Assembly (NCBI RefSeq): GCF_000757605.1
Contig: NZ_JQAK01000001.1
Location: forward strand, 1,328,627-1,392,626
Direction of reading: 5' to 3'
DNA: 64,000 nucleotides
Origin: Candidatus Paracaedibacter symbiosus
GTDB taxonomy: Bacteria > Pseudomonadota > Alphaproteobacteria > Paracaedibacterales > Paracaedibacteraceae
The notes under the pieces: model-generated
The model's database searches: none
The model's input: only the letters and a program-made list of their open reading frames with translations
What the model was told of the DNA's origin: nothing
Translations under genes and position numbers: made by a program
Part shown: positions 9,684 to 16,379 of the stretch, piece after piece
How the letters are laid out: each line of letters starts with the position of its first letter
Numbering within the stretch: the stretch's first letter is position 1

Positions 9684-9862
9684 TTGTGCAGCTCGTTGGT
9701 GTGGCAATCTCCTGGGGGGAATCCTGGGTAGATTGCCATGTCGCATTACGCTTCGTGCGATAACGCCCGCCAAAAGATTTATCATATTATACAACCGGAA
9801 TTTGCAGTCAACTATTCCGAGATGCAGTTGGGGATTGTTTGACTTGGTCAACCTCAGCGAAT
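9684..9862 (+). pseudogene. Decayed copy of the ORF at 11976-12284
   Basis: Short matched blocks occur in the same order as downstream of unit 2: GTGGCAATCTCCTGG versus GTGGCAAACTCCTGG, TTGCAGTCAACTATTCC versus TTGCTGTCAATTATGG, and GAGATGCAGTTGGGGATTG versus GAGGTGCAGTTAGGGATTG. Deletions and stops remove any reading frame. This shows that the duplicated segment once reached into the third gene. It also contains the inverted repeat TGGCAATCT / AGATTGCCA (9702-9710, 9730-9738). Confidence 0.65.
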
Positions 9863-9970
9863 CTATTGAAAATACTTAAAGGAAATGAAGCACCTAACTC
9901 TCTTTGAATCTATCAAAAAAGCCCAGAGAAATTCTTGTTATCTTAGACAAAACTTAACTTTTTGGAGGAT

Positions 9971-11134
9971 ATGCTTTTTTACAGAGTTTCATTAGGTTGG
10001 TTTTATATAATGAGAATTTTAATTGCTTTACTTTTGAGCGCCTCAATAAATGTTTCTGTAGTCCATGGAATGGAGCGGACTCTCTATACAGATGATCTAA
10101 ATATAGATGCTCTGACTTCCTCTAGCCTTTCTCAACCTTCGACAAGGGAGATCGCCAAATTAGCAAATCAGGTCAGCCCAGAACAGTATGTCAAAATGTT
10201 TGTAGAAAGAGGTTGTTTTAATTTTATTATGGAAGAATATACTGAGCCGCAAGAAGAAGATAGAGAGGTTTTGACAGAACACGCTGGCCTTTTTTATGGA
10301 AAATTGTTGAAAGTTGCTGAAAATCCGGTGGGAAGGATTCTCTTGCACAGGATTTTAGGTGAATTAGACAGAGAGAGCACGGAAACAGAAAAAAGATTTG
10401 CGAGGGATGATCTCAAAAATTTGAAGATTCTAAAGATGGGCAGATGGAGCTATTCTTCCGAGAAGAGCCAATTGGTGTTTGAAGATGGTAATATCTATGC
10501 CTCTGATCATATCTCAAATCCTCTTGTAAATTCCCCTATCCCCGATTCTGAAGAAATATACCTTTTCCATGAAATGCTCCACTGGTTTCATGCTCTAAAT
10601 GACCCCGAGCACTATGATAGACCTCTAGAGAAAAAGGATTTTTACGAAGCGCCAGAAATGCTCTATTTTTTTGATCTTGACGTATTGAAGGAGACAGCAA
10701 ACCTGTTTTTAGAAGATGATGCCGCCAAAAGGATTAACAATCTTTCTTCAAAACTTAATAATACGCAGAAGGAGAATATCGCATCGAAGATTAGGGAAAG
10801 CCTGGAAAAGAATAAGGAGATCATAAAAGCCATAAAATCTGACGATTTTTACATGAATGTAAATTTTGAATGGGGTGGTAAAGGTATGCTATTACGTAGC
10901 TTGGAAGAGATATTGACAGTTTTAGGTCAACCAAGCTCTCCAGCAGATACAAATGGGTCTGAATTGTCGGAAAATTTATTTCGATTGGCAGGAGGCTATG
11001 GGATTCGGGTTTATTACAGAGATTTTAATCCTTCTTCTGGCAGAGATCCTCATAGTCCAAATCCTTCTATTGAGGCAAGTATTAAGGCCAGAATACTGGA
11101 AGTGGCACAGCAGGCATGGGAAAACATTCAATAA
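9971..11134 (+). CDS. Secreted putative zinc metallopeptidase, M91-like (copy 2)
   Basis: 387-aa paralogue of the protein at 7783-8952. Signal segment, HExxH site (FHEMLHWFHAL, first His about residue 200), the LEEILTVLG block and the SENLFRLAGGYGIRVYY tail are kept almost unchanged. The region between the HExxH site and LEEI and the Ser/Thr-rich mature N-terminus have diverged strongly. Conservation centred on the presumed active site with drift elsewhere is what would be expected of an active enzyme with changed substrate or partner choice. The start has the same close GGAGG site; ATG 10010 is the alternative. Family assignment to M91 is inference. Confidence 0.72.
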   Translation: MLFYRVSLGWFYIMRILIALLLSASINVSVVHGMERTLYTDDLNIDALTSSSLSQPSTREIAKLANQVSPEQYVKMFVERGCFNFIMEEYTEPQEEDREVLTEHAGLFYGKLLKVAENPVGRILLHRILGELDRESTETEKRFARDDLKNLKILKMGRWSYSSEKSQLVFEDGNIYASDHISNPLVNSPIPDSEEIYLFHEMLHWFHALNDPEHYDRPLEKKDFYEAPEMLYFFDLDVLKETANLFLEDDAAKRINNLSSKLNNTQKENIASKIRESLEKNKEIIKAIKSDDFYMNVNFEWGGKGMLLRSLEEILTVLGQPSSPADTNGSELSENLFRLAGGYGIRVYYRDFNPSSGRDPHSPNPSIEASIKARILEVAQQAWENIQ

Positions 11135-11202
11135 CATCCTATATTAAGATGTTGTAACGTATGATAATATTTCTTAATAGTACTTTTTATATGAGGTCGA
11201 AA

Positions 11203-11772
11203 ATGTTTGTAAGATTAATTTTTAGCTCGTTTTTCTTGGTGCTTCATTTTATGGGCACTCCTGTTAACGCTATGGGATATAATTCTTCAAATTACTGGAG
11301 AAGTGATGAATTGTTTCACAAAGTAGTTGATAGGCAGGTTTTGCAGGGGTTATGGAAAGACGTGGAGAATATTGTCTCTGTATTAAATTATAAGAAATTA
11401 AGTCCCGAGACAAAGGATAAACTTAGAGTAAAAGATCAGCTGGTTGATTTATATTCTATGGCATTGATAATTGACCAGGAAACTTCTGCAAAAAAAATCA
11501 AAGACACAACAGGTGAAGAGCTGTTGGAGAAAATCTATGCTGTTATGAGACAATTTGTGAGCCAAGATTCAGAAAAAAACATCACCATAGATCAGCTAAA
11601 AAAAGCGGGAAGGGATAAGGCGAGCACGCAGAAAAATTATATTAAGCAGCTCCTTTTAGAGGCACAATTGGCTCCAACTCAATCTCAAATTCCCCCTGCG
11701 CCAGCGATGGCAAAGGTCGCAAAGCCATATGACTTACCCCGCCGCAAAGTCATTATGGAGCCTCAGGAGTAA
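11203..11772 (+). CDS. Small secreted protein of unknown function (cassette partner, copy 2)
   Basis: 189-aa paralogue of the protein at 9021-9608, with the same GAGG ribosome site 6 nt before ATG and a nearly identical signal peptide (core VRLIFSSFFLVLHFM). The segments NYKKLSP, VKDQLVDLY, QETSAKK and KKAGRDKA-like positions are shared with copy 1; the C-terminus remains Pro/Lys-rich. No domain is recognised. It follows the second metallopeptidase gene by 68 bases, preserving the pairing. Confidence 0.72.
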   Translation: MFVRLIFSSFFLVLHFMGTPVNAMGYNSSNYWRSDELFHKVVDRQVLQGLWKDVENIVSVLNYKKLSPETKDKLRVKDQLVDLYSMALIIDQETSAKKIKDTTGEELLEKIYAVMRQFVSQDSEKNITIDQLKKAGRDKASTQKNYIKQLLLEAQLAPTQSQIPPAPAMAKVAKPYDLPRRKVIMEPQE

Positions 11773-11975
11773 CGTCGATAAGTAATGAGGGAGGTTGGCT
11801 TAGTGGCATAAATACTCTCTCTTGCGGATTAAAAGGCAAAAATATAGCTATGCAGCTGATTGTTATTAACGAATATAGAGATCTCTATTTTTTGCTATCT
11901 TCCTCTCAGACAGTGTCATTGCGCTCCCTTGAAAATAGCGTGGCAAACTCCTGGGATAATCCTAGGCAGAGTGCC

Positions 11976-12284
11976 ATGTCATTATCCGCTGCGGGTGAGG
12001 AAGAACAAAAAATCTGTCTTGTGGCGAGTCCCGGGTTTGCTGTCAATTATGGCGTGAATTACTACCGGAAGGCCCAACAAAAACTTCAACAAGCTTTACC
12101 AAATTATGAGGTGCAGTTAGGGATTGCCTGTGATGATCAACCTGGTTTTGCGCTTGAGGCAATTGCCGCCAGAGTCGACCGACTTTATTTTTTGAAAAGT
12201 AGTTCCTATTGGGCTAAAATAGACTCACTCTGCCATGAAGCAGGCATCCGCCTTTTTGATCAGGAACAACTCTCATGTCTTTAG
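11976..12284 (+). CDS. Uncharacterised small protein upstream of lipB
   Basis: About 102 aa from ATG 11976; the frame stays open back to 11850, but those first 42 codons lie on a palindromic repeat and on the tail of duplication unit 2, so they are unlikely to be original coding sequence. The body (KICLVASPGFAVNYGVNYY, then DQPGFALEAIAARVDRLYF) looks like a small alpha/beta fold and is not recognised. It overlaps the lipB start by 10 bases. A decayed copy lies at 9684-9862. It may be a gene whose 5' end was replaced by the repeat, hence possibly no longer functional. Confidence 0.5.
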   Translation: MSLSAAGEEEQKICLVASPGFAVNYGVNYYRKAQQKLQQALPNYEVQLGIACDDQPGFALEAIAARVDRLYFLKSSSYWAKIDSLCHEAGIRLFDQEQLSCL

Positions 12285-12928
12285 CCTCTCCCCATGCATT
12301 AGAATGGCGTCAAACCGGTGAACCGGTGCTTTACGAGGAAGCGCTGGAGACGATGCAAACACGCGTTGCTGCGATTCAAACAAACCAAGCAGATGAACTC
12401 ATTTGGTTGTTAGAACACCCCCCGCTTTATACGGCTGGTACCAGTGCGAAGGAAAGCGATCTGATTGATGCGGCGGACCTTCCCGTCTATCAGACCGGCA
12501 GGGGTGGTCAATTCACCTATCATGGTCCTGGCCAACGGGTTGCCTACGTGATGCTGGATTTGACCAAACGAGGGAAGGATATACGCGCCTTTGTGCAAGC
12601 GCTCGAACAATGGGTGATTGATACGTTAACCCTGCTGCACATCAAAGGAGAGCGTCGCGACGGCCGCGTTGGTATTTGGGTAGAAACGCCTTTTGGCGAT
12701 GAAAAAATTGCCGCCATTGGAGTCCGCGTCAGTAAATGGATCAGTTACCACGGCATTGCCATTAACGTGGCGCCCAACCTCAGTCATTTTTCAGGAATCA
12801 TTCCTTGTGGCCTGTCCCAATTTGGCGTCACGTCTTTAGAAAAACTGGGGATCAACCTGACCTTAGCAGAGCTTGATACGCTTCTTAAAATAACTTGGAA
12901 TCAGAATCCTTTATTAGCAATAAGATAA
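12275..12928 (+). CDS. lipB: Octanoyltransferase LipB
   Basis: 217-aa cytosolic enzyme that moves octanoate from acyl carrier protein to the lipoyl domains of 2-oxo-acid dehydrogenases and GcvH, the first step of lipoate formation before LipA. Family signatures are in order: EHPPLYTAGTS, the RGGQFTYHGPGQ loop, GRVGIWV, the lysine in EKIAAIGVRVSKW and the acyl-accepting cysteine in IIPCGLSQFGVTS. Length is typical. Its last codons overlap the minus-strand YVTN relic. lipA is not in the window. Confidence 0.96.
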   Translation: MSLASPHALEWRQTGEPVLYEEALETMQTRVAAIQTNQADELIWLLEHPPLYTAGTSAKESDLIDAADLPVYQTGRGGQFTYHGPGQRVAYVMLDLTKRGKDIRAFVQALEQWVIDTLTLLHIKGERRDGRVGIWVETPFGDEKIAAIGVRVSKWISYHGIAINVAPNLSHFSGIIPCGLSQFGVTSLEKLGINLTLAELDTLLKITWNQNPLLAIR

Positions 12929-13198
12929 CGTAATGTCTTGGGTTTTTTTATCCCCGACAGTCATGCTGACTGTGCCGCTCTTACTATTTGCAATATGGAG
13001 TATATTCTCCTGGACAGCAAAAACACATGGACTTTTCTCAACTTTAATATCTTTGGTTTTTGTGCCTGCGACAATGACACTCACTGTATTGCTCCGTGAA
13101 TTTGCAACATACAGCGTTTCAAAGTGGTGTCTGGCAGGATCTGAATCAGCTATGTTTTGTAGCTCGAAGTCAGGGAGAACATAGAAGGGTCCGCCATT
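12914..13198 (-). pseudogene. Relic of a YVTN beta-propeller repeat protein
   Basis: On the minus strand 95 codons are open and encode two propeller-type repeats: LYVANSRSNTVSVIVAG and, 38 residues later, LHIANSKSGTVSMTVGDKK. YVTN proteins repeat a Y-V-[TA]-N-S-x-S-[NG]-T-V-S-V-I motif about every 40 residues. There is no start codon: the frame is closed by a stop immediately upstream (13199-13201) and only a fragment of one propeller remains. It ends inside the lipB 3' end. A plus-strand ORF over the same bases is its antisense shadow. Confidence 0.65.
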
Positions 13199-13229
13199 TT
13201 AAAGGGGGATCTAGGTCTTATATGTTTGA

Positions 13230-13398
13230 CTTATAGCTTGCTCTTCAAATAATCAAAAACTTTTTCAACACGCCGGATCTTTTTCTCAGTATGATTTTTT
13301 CATGCTGACATTTCCAATACTGGCAATTCCTGACTGTATTAAATCAATAATCTGTTTTTCTGAGGCCCGTAAGTCCCGTAAGTTTCTGTAGAATAGAG
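13230..13398 (-). pseudogene. Frameshifted remnant of a helix-turn-helix-like C-terminus
   Basis: Minus-strand translation gives LRASEKQIIDLIQSGIAS, then MKKSY. After a one-base frame change it continues TEKKIRRVEKVFDYLKSKL and a stop. The join reads like the helical C-terminal DNA-binding end of a regulator (loosely LuxR-like: an REKE-type start and T-E-K-x-I-R-R recognition region). The single-base slip could be true decay or a homopolymer sequencing error at the A-run near 13285-13292. Family identity is uncertain. Confidence 0.35.
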
Positions 13399-13481
13399 CT
13401 TTAAAAACTAGGATTTCAAAAATAAAATATGTATAAGAGTATAAAAACTTTGAATGTATGTATAAAAAATTTGGATAAATA

Positions 13482-16004
13482 ATGCTTTTTAATTCTATTT
13501 CCTTTATTTTTCTATTTTTACCCCTAACTTTACTTTTGTATTCTGTACTTGATAAAAAAGTTGGTAGAGAACCAGCCATTGTCTTTATGTCGGTGGCCTC
13601 TCTTTGTTTTTATGCTTTTTGGGATGGATATTATTTAATTTTACTTTCATCCTCCCTCATAACTAACTACTTTTGTGGGTTGTTGATTAGTAGAGAAAAG
13701 GTAAAGGCAAGAAAAAAACATCTACTCATTTTTAGTCTGCTCCTTAATTTATTGGTTCTATTTTATTACAAGTATACTAACTTTTTCTTCCTCGCTTTAT
13801 CTCAGGAAAACCCTTTTGGCAAAATAATATTACCTTTGGGAATTTCTTTTTTTACTTTTACTCAAATTGCTTTTTTAGTAGATGCTTACAGGGGAGAAAC
13901 AAAAGAATTCTCGTTCTCGCGATATCTTGTTTTTGTGACCTATTTTCCCCATCTTATTGCCGGCCCGATTCTTCACCATAAAGATATCATACCTCAATTT
14001 ATTTCAAAAATGTCCCATAGGGTAACGAAAGAAAATATAGCTGTAGGGTTGCTAGTTTTTGCAATTGGTCTTTTCAAGAAAGTTATTATTGCTGATGAAA
14101 TTGCTCTATATGCGACTCCAATCTTTGAGCAAGCCAAGAATCACCAAGTAATAGGCATGGGGCAAGCTTGGGTGGGGGCTTTGGGGTATACTTTCCAGCT
14201 GTACTTTGATTTCTCTGGATATTCTGACATGGCTCTGGGGATTTCTCGACTGTTTGGCATTAATCTACCCATTAACTTTGATTCACCATATAAATCCAAA
14301 AATATTATAGAGTTCTGGCGTCGTTGGCATATGAGTCTTTCTAGGTTTTTAAGGGATTATGTTTACATCCCCTTAGGTGGAAACCGAAAAGGCGTTTTTA
14401 GAAGGTATGTTAATCTCTTTCTCACTATGTTAATCGGAGGGGTTTGGCATGGGGCGGGATGGACATTTATAGTGTGGGGAATTCTCCATGGCATCTTTCT
14501 TTGCATCAATCACTTATGGAACTCTATTAAGAGTAAATTTATCCCAAACAGTAAAAAAAGCTTTTTAAGAGATGCTTTGGCGTGGGCTATAACTTTCTTA
14601 TGTGTTGTTGTCGCTTGGGTATTCTTTAGAGCAGATTCCTTCAGTACTGCCCGCTATTTGTTAAAGGCTATGGTTGATATTTCTTCACTTTTGACAATAG
14701 AGACAATAGAAGTAAAATCTATATTGATTATTTTGTCTCTTATTTTTTTCTGTTTGTTATTACCAAATACACAAGAAATTTTGGCTTCTTATAGAATTGG
14801 TCTCCAAGAGAAAAATCTAGCTAATCTTAATCTGAAAAAATCGCAGGTTATCATTCAACGTTACGCCCGCAAAATTGTTGCTAGTGGCCTCACCTTAAGG
14901 CTAGCTACATATCTTGTAGTTGCCCATATTACTCTATTTACTGCGTCAGTCTTATTTTATACTCACGCTATCGATAAATGGGTGTATCGTATTCTACCCG
15001 TGGATAAAGGAATTGCAGAAGAAATATCCTACATTAAAGGTGATTTTCGATCTAATCTTTATAGCCAACCAATATTTGATGGATTTGAGAAAAAAATTAT
15101 CTTTGTTGGATCTTCTTATGTAACAAATATAGGGTTTTTCACATTTAAACATGATAATAATCTCTATAAATCAGGAACATTAGGTATAAGGGGAAATTCT
15201 CTTCTAAATGGATTTAGAACCGCTTTGGCTATTATGGACACTCCTAATTTAACTACTATTATTTTTGGAGTTAGCCCTTTAGGTTTTGGTCAGATATTTA
15301 TTGATGATCTTTGTTGGCCTACGCAAGGATTAAAATGGGCATATTCCCATGGAAGGCCTTTTCCCTTAGACTACAAAACAAATCATTTACAAGAATGCGG
15401 ACCGCAAAATCTCACTATTGCTAATTTAGCTCAATTATACATTAACCCAAGCAATAAAATTTTTTTCCAATGGCATGAATTTGTGCACAAACTACAAACA
15501 ATTAACTTTAATCGCTTAGAAATTTTACCCGAAAAATTTTCTAGCCTTCAAGAAATTAAAGAGCATAAGAATAAGGTATTACATAATAGTTTAAAAGACA
15601 CTTATGAAAACCCTCTTCTTGTTGAAGATCAAGCTAATGGAAGTGATTCTAATTTTCATTGGCTAAATAGAAATTGTCTAGAATCAATGGAATCCACTGG
15701 GGATGTTTATGTTGCCTTTGCAATTTTAAAACAAGAACTTGACAAAAGAGGAATTAAACTGATTGTTTATGAAACTCCAACTCCTTCTCATAAGGAAGCC
15801 CCCCATATTTATCCTAAAGGATTTCTAGAAGCTTACGTACAAAAAGCCACCCAAATGTTTAGTTCACTGGGGATTCCTTATTATGATATATCTCGCCTAT
15901 TTCCTTGGGATGGGAAATTTATGTCAGATTTTATTCATCCTCAAGCGGATAAGAGAAAGATTGTTCACCAACAAATTCTAGAGAGAGTATTTGAGGAAAA
16001 ATGA
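13482..16004 (+). CDS. MBOAT O-acyltransferase fused to an SGNH-like domain
   Basis: 840-aa inner-membrane protein. Residues 1 to about 490 are an AlgI/DltB-type MBOAT acyltransferase: LFNSISFIFLF start, many hydrophobic helices, the FAGPI-like HLIAGPILHH region, EFWRRWHMSLSRFLRDYVYIPLGG, and the catalytic histidine in GGVWHGAGW (His323) with a second at His336. After a last helix (about 470-490) the rest resembles an SGNH/GDSL esterase-type domain, with VGSS (Ser544/545) as block I and DFIH (Asp816, His819) as block V. MBOAT proteins bring acyl groups across the membrane and SGNH partners place them on an exported glycan. Here both are one chain. The acceptor glycan is unknown. Confidence 0.85.
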   Translation: MLFNSISFIFLFLPLTLLLYSVLDKKVGREPAIVFMSVASLCFYAFWDGYYLILLSSSLITNYFCGLLISREKVKARKKHLLIFSLLLNLLVLFYYKYTNFFFLALSQENPFGKIILPLGISFFTFTQIAFLVDAYRGETKEFSFSRYLVFVTYFPHLIAGPILHHKDIIPQFISKMSHRVTKENIAVGLLVFAIGLFKKVIIADEIALYATPIFEQAKNHQVIGMGQAWVGALGYTFQLYFDFSGYSDMALGISRLFGINLPINFDSPYKSKNIIEFWRRWHMSLSRFLRDYVYIPLGGNRKGVFRRYVNLFLTMLIGGVWHGAGWTFIVWGILHGIFLCINHLWNSIKSKFIPNSKKSFLRDALAWAITFLCVVVAWVFFRADSFSTARYLLKAMVDISSLLTIETIEVKSILIILSLIFFCLLLPNTQEILASYRIGLQEKNLANLNLKKSQVIIQRYARKIVASGLTLRLATYLVVAHITLFTASVLFYTHAIDKWVYRILPVDKGIAEEISYIKGDFRSNLYSQPIFDGFEKKIIFVGSSYVTNIGFFTFKHDNNLYKSGTLGIRGNSLLNGFRTALAIMDTPNLTTIIFGVSPLGFGQIFIDDLCWPTQGLKWAYSHGRPFPLDYKTNHLQECGPQNLTIANLAQLYINPSNKIFFQWHEFVHKLQTINFNRLEILPEKFSSLQEIKEHKNKVLHNSLKDTYENPLLVEDQANGSDSNFHWLNRNCLESMESTGDVYVAFAILKQELDKRGIKLIVYETPTPSHKEAPHIYPKGFLEAYVQKATQMFSSLGIPYYDISRLFPWDGKFMSDFIHPQADKRKIVHQQILERVFEEK

Positions 16005-16117
16005 GAAAAATTCAATATATTACAGAGTTTAGTTTAACATTTATTTTTTTCTTATTGGTGTATATAAAGTACATCGGCGTTACTATCTCTAGTGAATTTA
16101 TCTATTTCAATTTTTAA
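16001..16117 (+). CDS. Possible 38-aa membrane peptide after the MBOAT gene
   Basis: ATG 16001 overlaps the MBOAT stop codon in an ATGA arrangement, which favours translational coupling. The product has one strongly hydrophobic stretch (FSLTFIFFLLVYI) after a short basic start. AlgI-type genes are often followed by a membrane-anchored partner gene, so it could be the stub of such a gene. It could equally be chance. Confidence 0.3.
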   Translation: MRKIQYITEFSLTFIFFLLVYIKYIGVTISSEFIYFNF

Positions 16118-16379
16118 GTGATTTATGTAATTACGAGAAGAGAAAGCTCATCTGTGACGGGAGAGATATGAGTGTGTCAGCGAGCTTTGTTCGGGAAGTG
16201 TGCTCTCAAATCTTGAATTTTCCCTTCGGTGGAGATTTTTGGATAGCTCGAGTTTCTTAACCTTTTTTCGGAACAAGGTGGCTTGGTTAAATGGAAAACC
16301 TGAATTTAGGTATACGAAAAGTCTGGCTCGTTGTCTGCAAGTCTTAATTCACTATACTTCCAAATAAACGTGTAGTTGA
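16118..16379. other. Intergenic region with no recognisable gene
   Basis: Convergent gap between the MBOAT operon and ccmFH. All six frames are broken by stops. No terminator hairpin with a T-run was found by eye. Confidence 0.4.

Larger units (their letters stand above)
7733..9696. repeat. Tandem duplication, unit 1
   Basis: This unit matches 9921-11859 through promoter-proximal DNA, two genes, and the 3' tail after the second gene. Landmarks shared by both copies include CCCAGAGAAATTCTT upstream, TTTTTGGAGGATATGC at the first gene start, GAGGTCGAAAATGTTT at the second gene start, and GAGGGAGGTTGGCTTAG after the second stop. The copies have diverged substantially in the coding parts, so the duplication is old. 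Confidence 0.88.
9921..11859. repeat. Tandem duplication, unit 2
   Basis: Second copy of the unit at 7733-9696, offset by about 2.19 kb. Non-coding ends are well conserved while the two genes have drifted, and both copies keep intact reading frames, which suggests both remain under selection. Confidence 0.88.

Noticed and set aside
11850-11975. Upstream extension of the ORF before lipB
   Set aside because: These codons cover a palindromic repeat and duplicated non-coding DNA, so they are unlikely to be ancestral coding sequence.
12933-13184. Plus-strand 83-codon ORF resembling a small membrane protein
   Set aside because: It is the antisense of the YVTN repeat relic; its hydrophobic look comes from complementing beta-propeller codons.
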